In this document: positions 33,110 through 42,091 of the stretch, piece after piece
Numbering within the stretch: position 1 is the first letter of the stretch
How the letters are laid out: each line of letters opens with the position of its first letter
Assembly (NCBI GenBank): GCA_907163375.1
Contig: CAJQUW010006832.1
Location: forward strand, 62,001 to 126,000
DNA from: Prostheceraeus crozeri
Taxonomy: Eukaryota > Platyhelminthes > Polycladida > Euryleptidae
Length of the DNA: 64,000 nucleotides
Direction: 5' to 3'
The notes under the pieces: generated by a model
The model's database searches: none
What the model saw: only the letters and a program-made list of their open reading frames with translations
Told to the model about the DNA's origin: nothing
Program-made: the position numbers and the translations under genes

Positions 33110-34440
33110 AGTTGTAAACAATTGTCCAGTACTCTAATACGCGCATTCATACAGGGAATCTGCTGAAAGAAGATTCTGGACCCTATCAAGATGACATTAA
33201 AGAATTACAAAACTCCCACAAGAATTAGCAACTGTCAATAACAGCTGCAATATCAGCTGCCAGTGATTGAAATTGTTCACCCACGGCATGTAGCATAAAT
33301 GGCTATTGGTGTGGATTCTGTACATTCTATACATGTTTATTTTTTGTGCAATTGGCAGGTTTATTGCAAAAAGATTTGCTTGCGAAGATCGATTCAGCAG
33401 TGTTTTTTTGGAGAATTGTGACATCTTTCTGGAAAATTTTTGATTATCTATTTTCTTTACTCTAAGGAGTCATGGACTAAATGATAGCTGATCAGTGATA
33501 TTTTTACTTGCTACTACAATCATTGCAGCAATATTACCATGCCTAATTCATTGTTATACAAGTAAAAGACATGATTAAAATCTTAAGAAAATCTACCGAT
33601 GATGTAATCAGAAACAAACACAAAACAAATTGAAACGTCAAAAATTGATAATTTGATTAGTATAACTAATGAAAATGCTAAAAGTTAAGCAAGAATCGTT
33701 TGAATATCGATTCCTTCGGAAGATCCTTTATCAAGATTTTGGTGGAAAAGTGCTATCTTTCCAAGTGTGCTTCCTCATAATGAGTGGTAGCCGATGTCAA
33801 TATATTTTTCTCTCTTATTAGACATCTCGTGATTATAGAGCATCATCTGTGAGGCCTTCAAATTATATTCAAAACTCCGACGAACAAGTAGGATGTGATT
33901 GTGATGTCAGTGGTTCATTGCGAAGATCATATTGAATAAAAAAGCAAACCAAGCGGTGGTGATTGATGACTCTCTACGATTTTAAGGTCCTACCATATTG
34001 TGCAACTCAGGAACAGCATTGATAAGGATTTAGGTTGATAACGAAATCCGTAAAAATTTAGTCGGTGAAGATGAAAACATTCGCGCATCACTGTGATATA
34101 AATAGCCATCAATTTTCGTTTAATGAAAGTTGAGTAATTCAAGGCCAAAGTAAATTACACATGTTATATCGCTTCATTGCTCTTGAATTCTCGAATAAAG
34201 TCCACCAGTATGTACAGGAAGACGCTTTAGATAAGGCAATAGGAAAATCAATGAATATAGAAAGTCGAAATTTATTTGAAATCGACCATCGATGCTTGTA
34301 TGTGTATGTGTATAATGTACATGTACACTGCACAGATTCTTTCGACAATTTCTGACTGTGCCGGGCGTATTAATTAGTATGTAGTACACCAATATATTCA
34401 GCTGGATTCTGATGTATTTTACAATAATGAAATGAATTGC
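33110..34440. other. Interior of the long-TIR element, no coding seen
   Basis: About 1.3 kb of AT-rich DNA with short unrelated frames only. Confidence 0.4.
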
Positions 34441-34696
34441 TTGCCACCTTTTTCCATGGTTTTTTCCAGATACACATGACCGTTATTAGTCAAATCTGCC
34501 CAAATCAAGTCAATGGCCCCCAGTCCAGTACATGGTATGGGAGTTGAACGTCCCTTAGATATCTTCTATTAATCATAGATGTCCCTGGCATAGATCAGTT
34601 GTCAAATTTAAAGCGATTAAGTTACTTACATACTTTACATTTTCTTTGGCAGCGTTGGGGAATTTGACAGCCTAGAACTTTATACACATAGACTCT

Positions 34697-35545
34697 ATGA
34701 AGAAGCATAATACAGAATATTTACAAAAACACAAAACAATAAGTCGGACAAACAACAGACATGAATCGAAACCAGGAAGAAATATTTCAATTGTAGACAC
34801 AAAAGTGCGACAGTCTGCTTTAAGTGAATACAATGACAGCAACACTAAACAAAAGCAACGAGCAAGAATGCGAGATAAACTGACTAACTTAGTAGGATTA
34901 GATGGAATATTTGGAAGTCATGGAGGTGGAGGTAAGGGTAAATCAGAAGACAGACCAGTCCGTACAAAAAAACAAGGACAAAGTCGGCAGCTCAATGATA
35001 GAAAATATCATGGACAAAAGGTCCGTACAAACAATGCACCGCAAAATCGGGAAGTAGATGATTATTATGATAATTATGAAGAAGAAAATATATCAAGAAA
35101 TGCTTTGGATGATAAATCAGGTGCGTGGGCCGACTTACTGGCGATTGTCACAGGTCTTTTAGCCAATCAACAGGTGCGTGGGATTGAACGCCGCTCAAAT
35201 TATATGGACTCCATAACAATGACAAGACCAGAGTATTTTCAAAGACTAGATGATCTTGAGGAATCAATGGATGGATTTTCTATATTGGCAGACTTCAGTT
35301 GGCAAGAAATCGAAAGAGACATGGACTTTTGTATCGATCTAGATTATATCAATGATGATGCTGAGCTTTTGCAATTGGCAAGGCAGACATTGGGATCCGA
35401 CTGGTTGCTATCTAAACCAGTGATGGATGATTTATCCAGGTATATAACACAGGATATTCCATGGAACTATGATGAGTCGCAATTCGAATCTTTTGTTAAA
35501 GAACGTGTGTTAGGCAAGATCTTGCAAGACAAATTGACATCGTGA
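34697..35545 (+). CDS. Unrecognised 282-codon intact ORF
   Basis: ATG at 34697 follows an in-frame TAG at 34673, so the start is bounded. Residues 1-55 are very basic and polar (many K, R, N, Q). Residues 70-85 hold a glycine/lysine run (GSHGGGGKGK). Then comes a basic stretch followed by an acidic tyrosine-rich patch (DDYYDNYEEE, about 114-123). The last 140 residues look folded: a hydrophobic helix (WADLLAIVTGLL), then acidic helices with FSILADFSWQEIERDMDF and a final ESFVKERVLGKILQDK. There is no signal peptide or clear membrane segment. The layout, a disordered basic N-terminus with an acidic helical C-terminus, suggests a nucleic-acid-associated protein, but I recognise no family. It starts 110 bp after a TIR element and may be transposon-derived or a single-exon host gene. 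Confidence 0.5.
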   Translation: MKKHNTEYLQKHKTISRTNNRHESKPGRNISIVDTKVRQSALSEYNDSNTKQKQRARMRDKLTNLVGLDGIFGSHGGGGKGKSEDRPVRTKKQGQSRQLNDRKYHGQKVRTNNAPQNREVDDYYDNYEEENISRNALDDKSGAWADLLAIVTGLLANQQVRGIERRSNYMDSITMTRPEYFQRLDDLEESMDGFSILADFSWQEIERDMDFCIDLDYINDDAELLQLARQTLGSDWLLSKPVMDDLSRYITQDIPWNYDESQFESFVKERVLGKILQDKLTS

Positions 35546-36390
35546 ATAACAAAATTGCGTATAATGTATGCAAACTTTTGACACATGTGATTGAAAAGTG
35601 GGTAGTGCTAAAATGATAGACTAACATGATGATTTAATGTTATCAAGCGTACTCCTGACACTGAGGCTTTTATTGCTCTGCTTTTAGCAGTGAAATACAT
35701 GTAAGTAATGTAATCAGAAAACTGTGTTGAAGAGAATCTAAGTAGATTTCAATATGTCGCACTATATATTTATTGTGTTATACATTTATAATATTTGCAG
35801 ATGAAGATAGCACAATAATCATGTGCTGCTTAGATAAGTGCAATGCGTGCACGATAGATAGCCAAAATCAAAACTGTCTGACATTGCATGTATACATGTT
35901 ATATGATTACTTCCATCTTGCTTTTTTCAATTCATATGCTTGTATGAAATGAATAGTTAATATTTTCCTGTTACTAAGTAGTGGATACCAGTAGCCCTAC
36001 AATTCATAGCCATGCAATTTCCAAAGCTGCAACGCCACACTGATACATCGTGGACCACACTTTTTACAGAAAAACTGACACTATGCATTACTAAGTACAC
36101 TACAGTTATAATCAGACAGTAGGCAATTCCAGACTGTACAGAAGTATATTGGAAAACTAAATGCAAGGCAGTGGTTCCCAAACTCTTACAGCTTCATACC
36201 CAGTTTCAAATGTGCACAGAGATGAACGATATTAAATTATTATCCTCTCAACAATAGTAAACACTTGAAATTACATGTAGGCTATGACTCAATAGATTAT
36301 GTGCTATCGGCTGTAGATTCTAGGTGATAAGCAATCAGATGCAAGCAGTTTCAAAATCATGCTTATCAGTCTTGTATTTTACGACAGGTA
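35546..36390. other. No gene seen
   Basis: AT-rich 3' flank of the 282-codon ORF up to the LINE tail. No recognisable feature. Confidence 0.3.
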
Positions 36391-36392
36391 GG

Positions 36393-36426
36393 TTTATTTT
36401 TTTTATTTTTTTATTTTTTTTATTTA
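36393..36426 (-). repeat. LINE 3' A-rich tail
   Basis: Units of AAATAAAAAAAATAAA on the minus strand directly follow the LINE 3'UTR; a tandem A/T tail is typical of target-primed insertions. Confidence 0.85.
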
Positions 36427-36487
36427 GTACACCAATAAGTGCAAGGAGCACCAAGGCAACACAGGAAATACATTCAGGAGGGAACAA

Positions 36488-39304
36488 TTAGAAGTTACAA
36501 TAAAACATAAAAAGCTTTCGTTTAAACTGTTTCACCGTTTCACTGTTCACAATATCGTCGGGGAGGCGGTTCCAGTCATCTATAATGCGGTGGGAAAAAG
36601 AGGATAGGCGACAATTCAGATTTGTTGGGTGGCGGAAAATTTTGTAGTTATGTCCACGGGTTCGGGAAACACTAAAGGTGAAGAAGGAATTAGGATCACT
36701 TGGAGTAAGGTGGTTACATATTTTGAACACGGTTGTAAGGTCCATAATCCGACGACGACATTGTAGTGTTGGGAGTTTCAGAGCTCTCAGTCTTTCTTCG
36801 TAGGGTAACGAGGATAGACCACGGATGCTTTTGGTGAATCGACGTTGTACACGTTCGATAGCCAGAATGTCTTTATTCAGGGATGGATTCCAGACTGGGA
36901 TGGCATATTCGAGGTGAGGGCGGACCAGTGTCTTGAAGAGACGAATAAGCAGATCGGCGTCCCGAGAGACGAATGTCCTGAGGATGGCAGATACAATGCG
37001 ATTCGTTTTCTGAACACAGGTCAGAATGTGCCGAGAGAATTTTAGGTCTTTTGAAATCAGAACTCCAAGGTCTTTGACACACTTGGAATTATTCAGGAAA
37101 CTTCCATCCAGACGGTAGTCCGAGGCTGGATTGCGAAATCCAAAGTGTAGAATGGAGCACTTTTGGGGATTGAGCGATAGCTGCCATTTCTTCGACCAGG
37201 TGGTTACAGCGTTGAGGTCATCTTGCAAAAGTTCTTTGGCTTTCAGGGGATCAGTGCGCTTGATTTCGGAGTACAATTTTACATCATCAGCATATTTCAA
37301 TAAAGAAGAGTTTGTCAAGGTGTCATCAATGTCATTAATAAAGGCGACAAACAGATCTGGGCCTAAAACGGATCCCTGGGGGACACCAGAAATCATGCTG
37401 TAGGGGGAAGAATGCACACCATCCACGACAACACTCTCAGTTCTATCCTCAAGAAAAGCTTTCAGAAAACATAGAAGTCTCCCTCCAATGCCCAAGGAAG
37501 TCAATTTCGAGAGGAGACGAAAGTGAGGGACTGAATTGAACGCTTTTTCAAAATCGAGATAGATGACGTCAGCCCACTGACCGCGATCCACAACAGATGT
37601 TAAATCCTCGAGGAATTCTAAGAGCTGGTGGGTACTAGACGAATTGGATCGAAAACCAAATTGAGAGCGCTTGATTATGTCATATTGGTTCCAGAACTGC
37701 CACAGGTGATCGCGAACAATCGACTCCATCAATTTGGAGGCAGTACAAGTCAGGCTGACCGGACGGTAATTCTCTGCCTTCTTGCGACAACCTTTCTTAT
37801 GTATAGGAGTAACCAGAGCGTGCTTCCAGACTAGCGGGATATTCCCCAACTCAAAAAAGATCTGGAAAAGGCGAGCAAGAAGTGGAAGCAGAACAAAAGC
37901 ACCTTGTTTGTAGCAGATATATTGAATGCCATCAGGGCCAGGGGAGGAGAAATTCTTCTTATGTGATAGGTGGAAGCGAATTCTATCAGGTGTGAAGACT
38001 ACATCAGCGAGGCAATGATCAGTTTGTGCATGAACAGCAGGTATGGGAAGAGACTCAGAGGTGAAAGCAGATTTGTAGGAATCACCAAGAATAGTAGCTG
38101 AGTGTAGGGAATCATACACTACTCGGTCAGTGGACGGGTCGACAAGCGGACCAACGGTGGATCGAACCTTTTGTTTAGATTTTACATAGTTCCAGAATCG
38201 CTTAGGATTGTCACTGTTAGCCAAAGATAATTCAAAATTGTAAATAGATCTGCGGATTGCTTGTTTCAAGAGGTTAGATGTATGATTGCGCAAACGTCTA
38301 GCCTCTTCAGATCTGGTGTCAAGGAAGATACGTTCCGCCCTTCTGCGCTGTAGTTTTAAAGAACGAATTTCTGGAGAATCCCAAGGAGGTCTGTTACTTC
38401 GAAGATAATTCATGGTTGGAACTGCTGACGATAAAGCACCGTGAATAGCGGATTGAAAAGAAGCCCATATCTCATTCACATCTTTGTGCTGGAAGCAACT
38501 TTCCCAGTTATTGGAAGCGAGAATGGAACGGTACAAGTCCCAATCAGCTTGCTTAAAATTATAACGAGGAGTCGACTTGGAAGAAATTGGTTTTCTTTCT
38601 GCAGAAAAAGCCAGTTCAGCCAAGACCATATTGTGATCGGAAGAGGCTAGAGGTTCAATTACATCAACGCGGGTAACAAGATCAGGAGTGGAGCAGAATA
38701 ACAAATCCAATATATGCTCTTCGCGTGTAGGTTCAAAGACAGTTTGGTAGAACCCTGACTCAACAGTGCAAACAAGAAAATCTTCTGAGTCTTTGTTGGA
38801 AGAAAGTGTCTCCCAGTCAATGTGGGGGAAATTAAAATCGCCACTTATTAGCTTAAACTGATGGGGAAGGGAGGAGGCTTCATGGAAGAGCTCGAATAGG
38901 ACACTGTCATTAGCTACTGATGAATTAGGAGGACGATAAACCACACCTACAAGAATGGAAGATTTATTCTGAAGATAAACTTCAGCCCAAACACAATCAC
39001 TGAAGTTCGAGCTGTTAGCGACATCCAAAGCACAAGACTGAAGTGAGTCCTTAATGTAAAGGCAAACACCACCACCGCGACTACCACTGCGACGATCAGA
39101 TCTGAATAATTTAAAGCCTGAAATTTGAAATAAAGCATCATTAAAATTTTTATTTGCCCAAGTTTCAGTGACAGAGATAATATCTGGTTGGAGGTCAGAG
39201 ATATAGGAATGAAAAATGTGAAGCTTGTTGACAATGCTGCGAGCATTCAAGTTAAGAAACTTAAGTGCAAGGTTAGGGCTCTTCAGTTTTTTGAATAAGT
39301 ACGA
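36488..39304 (-). CDS. LINE ORF2: apurinic endonuclease plus reverse transcriptase
   Basis: The frame is open from 39304 (after TGA) to the stop at 36488. Counting residues from 39250, the endonuclease shows NARSIVNKL (1-10), TETW (about 27), GDFNFPHID (about 138) and SSDHNMV (about 203). The reverse transcriptase has TPIHKKG, NYRPVSLT, the YLDFEKAF catalytic Asp (about 563), GVPQGSVLGP (about 625) and YADD (about 653), and the C-terminal SLPYEERL region typical of CR1/L2/Jockey-group elements follows. There are no stops or frameshifts. It nicks target DNA and copies its RNA in place. No in-frame ATG occurs before about residue 207, past the endonuclease motifs, so it cannot begin by normal initiation; see the slippery site at 39286. 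Confidence 0.93.
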   Translation of the reverse strand, partial: SYLFKKLKSPNLALKFLNLNARSIVNKLHIFHSYISDLQPDIISVTETWANKNFNDALFQISGFKLFRSDRRSGSRGGGVCLYIKDSLQSCALDVANSSNFSDCVWAEVYLQNKSSILVGVVYRPPNSSVANDSVLFELFHEASSLPHQFKLISGDFNFPHIDWETLSSNKDSEDFLVCTVESGFYQTVFEPTREEHILDLLFCSTPDLVTRVDVIEPLASSDHNMVLAELAFSAERKPISSKSTPRYNFKQADWDLYRSILASNNWESCFQHKDVNEIWASFQSAIHGALSSAVPTMNYLRSNRPPWDSPEIRSLKLQRRRAERIFLDTRSEEARRLRNHTSNLLKQAIRRSIYNFELSLANSDNPKRFWNYVKSKQKVRSTVGPLVDPSTDRVVYDSLHSATILGDSYKSAFTSESLPIPAVHAQTDHCLADVVFTPDRIRFHLSHKKNFSSPGPDGIQYICYKQGAFVLLPLLARLFQIFFELGNIPLVWKHALVTPIHKKGCRKKAENYRPVSLTCTASKLMESIVRDHLWQFWNQYDIIKRSQFGFRSNSSSTHQLLEFLEDLTSVVDRGQWADVIYLDFEKAFNSVPHFRLLSKLTSLGIGGRLLCFLKAFLEDRTESVVVDGVHSSPYSMISGVPQGSVLGPDLFVAFINDIDDTLTNSSLLKYADDVKLYSEIKRTDPLKAKELLQDDLNAVTTWSKKWQLSLNPQKCSILHFGFRNPASDYRLDGSFLNNSKCVKDLGVLISKDLKFSRHILTCVQKTNRIVSAILRTFVSRDADLLIRLFKTLVRPHLEYAIPVWNPSLNKDILAIERVQRRFTKSIRGLSSLPYEERLRALKLPTLQCRRRIMDLTTVFKICNHLTPSDPNSFFTFSVSRTRGHNYKIFRHPTNLNCRLSSFSHRIIDDWNRLPDDIVNSETVKQFKRKLFMFYCNF

Positions 39305-39790
39305 TCAAACCAAGAGGAGTCTCTTTGCCAGCTACCATCATCTCTGCGAACGAAGCGCCAAATAACCCCGGAGTCCCGTAGACTAAAACTCTCACAAGAA
39401 GAGCCATTGTCGCTCTTGGAAGCTTGTTTATTCAGTTCGAAGCAGTGCCGACGGAGAGCCTGTCCTGAAGGCGAAAGGCTTGATCGAATGCGAACCTGGC
39501 TTGAATCACAAAAAAGGGGAGAAACGGAAGAGAAAGCTGATTTGAAAAGTTTCGCGTCGAAAGCAGATTTAAAAATCAGCTTGACCAGTCTATGAGAATT
39601 GACTTTCGGCTTGCCAATACGGATAACATCAGTTGGTTCAGGACATGCCGAGGAAGGAGAACTGTTTCTAATAGACTGAATGATTGAAGATATACCGAAA
39701 GACAGATCCTTATCATCAGGAAAATTTGTCAGGATGAGCTCATTTGGCATGTAGATTCCAGAGTCTGCATTATTATGTAGTATTCTTAGT
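39283..39790 (-). CDS. LINE ORF1, 3' part (5' truncated)
   Basis: The retained C-terminal part reads ELILTNFPDDKDLSFGI, then VIRIGKPKVNSHRLVKLIFKS and a serine-rich basic tail ending FDRTYSKN with TGA at 39283. ELILxNxPDD and RIGKP...RxVKxxF are typical of the RNA-binding C-terminal half of non-LTR ORF1 proteins, which coat the element RNA. The open frame runs further upstream to 39897, but those residues look like flanking sequence, not ORF1. The frame overlaps ORF2 by 22 bases. Confidence 0.75.
39286..39292 (-). promoter_or_regulatory. Candidate -1 ribosomal frameshift site, ORF1/ORF2
   Basis: On the coding strand the ORF1 codons TCA AAA AAC TGA contain the heptamer A AAA AAC in exactly the X-XXY-YYZ phase, followed at once by the ORF1 stop. 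A one-base backward slip continues as AAA AAA CTG AAG in the ORF2 frame. A weak stem (AAGTT-TCTT-AACTT) lies about 25-40 bases downstream. Coupled expression by frameshifting is inference. Confidence 0.7.
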
Positions 39791-41090
39791 ATTCTTAGTA
39801 TTATTATGTAGTATTCTACATGTATTATGCATGTAGAATACACAGGACAAGGTTGGAAAAAAAGTAGATAACGGAATATGCAAGAGAAAATGCACAAACA
39901 TCACATTCCGTCACTCTTCCGTTTTTAAAGGAAGGAAAAATGTTCAAAGACGGAGGTACAGTAATAAAATATGGAAATAAATCTTTCTCGACAGTTTTTG
40001 CTCGAGGATTCTGATTGTAGCTGATTTTTAGTTCTTATATTTGGCATCAGTAAGTGCACGTCAACACTTATATTTAATTTGCATACAGTTTTGAAATCCT
40101 ACTGTTTCTCAAATACGTTTTCAGAATCGTTTTTTCTAGCCTATCAGAATTTCGCAAGATTTGTGCATTCTTAGTAACGTATCAACCGCAAAATTATTCC
40201 ATATCTTAAATAAGTTAGCACGCGCATTGCTGCTCGATTTTTTCCATAACCATGAAAAATATATTGTCAATATATTGGCATTGTTATGAAACATGCAGGT
40301 ATTTTTTGTAGTTTCATTTTTAATACTGCTTTTGGCCCTCTTCTCCCTTAACCTCAGAGTCATTGAGAGAACAAATTGCTTAATTATGACACTGGCTTAT
40401 CAACTCGGAGTTTCTCAAATTAATGTCGATTTCACTCAATTTCAAGAGACAAATTAGTCTGAAAATCGCTCAAGTTTGAATAATTTCTTCGGCAGACTTT
40501 CCACAAGAAGAATCTCCGGACTTTAATATTTAATCAAACATGTGCGAAATGCGTCTGTGATTATTCTCGTAACTATAATGAGCTAAATCACTTTAAATAA
40601 TTGATTCATCTCGTTGTCAAAGGAATTCGTCTGCATAAATCAGCCAATGATGAATCTCTTGTAATTAACTAATTATATCAGCGATTTCATCGATGTCAAA
40701 GAACTCTCCAAATGAAGTTCAGGCCAATATTGGGCAATGCTCATCTTCAAGATCTGGAATAATTTACCGTGAAAAATACTGTGGAAATACAGCAAGCTTA
40801 GAATTACATAGTTCTTGGGATAGCAGAACTAAAGCATGTTGTTGCAGTTTTGATTCAATGATGTAAAAGTTTCTTGAGAAAGAAGGTTGCTGTATATTAA
40901 TACTACATTATGAGGTGAAGTCAAGTAGATTCCTCATAGCCACATTTTGCACCCATAAAATTAATGAGTCGACAACTAAGCCTGAAGTTGAATGAACAAA
41001 AATAGATGTCCATGCATCAATTGCATAATTCATTGATTATAATTGCTATGACAACTGAGGGTTTGATCCTGCAATTGACACAGTCGCATA
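39776..41090. other. No gene seen; short repeats at the LINE 5' junction
   Basis: At 39776-39845 there are direct repeats of TATTCTTAGTATTCTTAG and an inverted pair TATTCTACATG/CATGTAGAATA. The remainder is AT-rich without recognisable features. Confidence 0.4.
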
Positions 41091-41093
41091 AGT

Positions 41094-41162
41094 GGCTCGT
41101 AGCTAAATTGGTTAGAGAACAGGTCTAGTTAACCTTGGTCGTAGTTTCGAATCCTGCCAGCC
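41094..41162 (+). tRNA. tRNA-Thr(AGT)-like sequence, probably pseudogene or SINE head
   Basis: GGCTCGT at 41094 pairs imperfectly with GCCAGCC at the 3' end (one C-C mismatch, one G-T). An A box (TAGCTAAATTGGTTAGAG), an anticodon arm AGGT-CTAGTTA-ACCT with AGT in the middle of the loop, and a B box GTTTCGAATCC are in the right order. There is no intron. The T-arm stem and acceptor mismatches make a functional tRNA doubtful; no simple-repeat tail marks it clearly as a SINE. Confidence 0.5.
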
Positions 41163-41378
41163 GCACATCTTTTGCATGGGAATTTGATCTATCGTTTATT
41201 TAATTTCATTGTTGTTAAATGATCAGCAGAGTAGATAAAGGCCACAAATTTCCAAAATTTCAAGTAACATGATTACTAAATGGCTATGCGGAAAGAGAAT
41301 TTTATAACATTTACCAAAAGGTAGAAGAGTGTATTAGAAATCCATCTAGCGATAATCAAGAAAAACTAAAATTTTTTA

Positions 41379-41717
41379 ATGACAAATTACAATTCGTCTT
41401 TTTATAACGAATTCCTTACCGGTATCAAACAAATTAATGTTCGTCTGAAAAACTCCCTTATTTTACCAATGTTTAAAACTTTAGAGACTAGTATGCTAAT
41501 TCTGAACAACGATAAAATGCCTTGTTTCTTACTTTCTTCAATTGTTTCTAAATATGAGTGTGAGCACTGTAATAAGTGTTACATAGGAGAAACAAGAAGG
41601 CATTTTATTACTCGGATAAATGAACACATGAAAGGTAGACCTGCTTCTGAAATATGCACGAACACTTTCCTAACAAAGCGAATTTTAGAATTATTTATAG
41701 AACTAAGCCGTGGTTGA
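41379..41717 (+). pseudogene. Penelope-like element remnant, GIY-YIG part
   Basis: The frame reads NEFLTGIKQINVRLKNS, then MPCFLLSSIVSKYECEHCNKCYIGETRRHFITRINEHMKGRP. This is the Penelope linker, the cysteine pair C-x2-C and the GIY-YIG core with intact YIGETRRH and the R-x3-R-I-x-E-H helix. The following sequence drifts out of frame after RILELF. No reverse-transcriptase part is seen upstream, so this is a 5'-truncated relic, better preserved in its endonuclease motif than the one at 19877. Confidence 0.8.
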
Positions 41718-41773
41718 ATAAATCTGGTCAGCCTTGCTTTTAAAACTTTAATTATTCAATATACTTCTTAGAA

Positions 41774-42091
41774 ATGAGATTTATCATTAATGTAGGAGTT
41801 TCATCATTTATTGCATTATTTATTCGCAGTGTCTTTGGTATCGTAGAAGCTTTGCTGATGAATGACAAAACTCCTAAATCAAATCAGACTCTATGTCTTG
41901 ATGGTAAATATATTTTCTTAAAAGCATTTGAAAGGTTGTTTTTGATAATTGCTATTGTTTTAATTTCATTGTTAATCGCTGTTGTCACTGTCAGCTTGCG
42001 AACTTATACGAAAGTGCAATTTGTTGTTGATGCAGATGACACTAGTAATGCTAATAGGCTTACTAGCATGCTCGCGGTCAAGAGTTCATAA
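41774..42091 (+). CDS. Unrecognised 105-codon ORF with two hydrophobic stretches
   Basis: Hydrophobic segments lie at about residues 3-22 and 55-76 (LFLIIAIVLISLLIAVVTVSL). The rest is polar. No family is recognised, and AT-rich DNA yields hydrophobic frames by chance, so it may not be a gene. Confidence 0.15.
   Translation: MRFIINVGVSSFIALFIRSVFGIVEALLMNDKTPKSNQTLCLDGKYIFLKAFERLFLIIAIVLISLLIAVVTVSLRTYTKVQFVVDADDTSNANRLTSMLAVKSS

Larger units (their letters stand above)
32820..34587. mobile_element. Long-TIR element, non-coding, 7-bp target duplication
   Basis: The left terminus CAGGGACATCTATGA at 32820 and its complement ending 34587 begin an inverted repeat that stays similar for roughly 130-150 bp (for example AAGGGACGTTCAACTCCCAT at 33004 and its complement about 34539). 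GCATAGA lies directly outside both ends (32813-32819 and 34588-34594). The left TIR is split by a hairpin insert at 32835-32973. No coding frame of note lies inside, so the element is non-autonomous. The superfamily is uncertain: CAGGG ends fit hAT, while a 7-bp duplication and long TIRs fit P-like or other groups. Confidence 0.85.
36391..39775 (-). mobile_element. CR1/L2-type non-LTR retrotransposon, 5'-truncated
   Basis: The minus-strand copy has, in transcript order, a partial ORF1, a complete ORF2, about 60 bp of 3'UTR and a tail of A-rich AAATAAAA-type units (36393-36426). The 5' break is near 39775, where ORF1-like protein sequence (PNELILTNFPDD) gives way to short repeats of TAGTATTCTTAGTATTC. 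I could not identify target-site duplications. The intact ORF2 and preserved tail suggest a fairly recent insertion. Confidence 0.88.
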
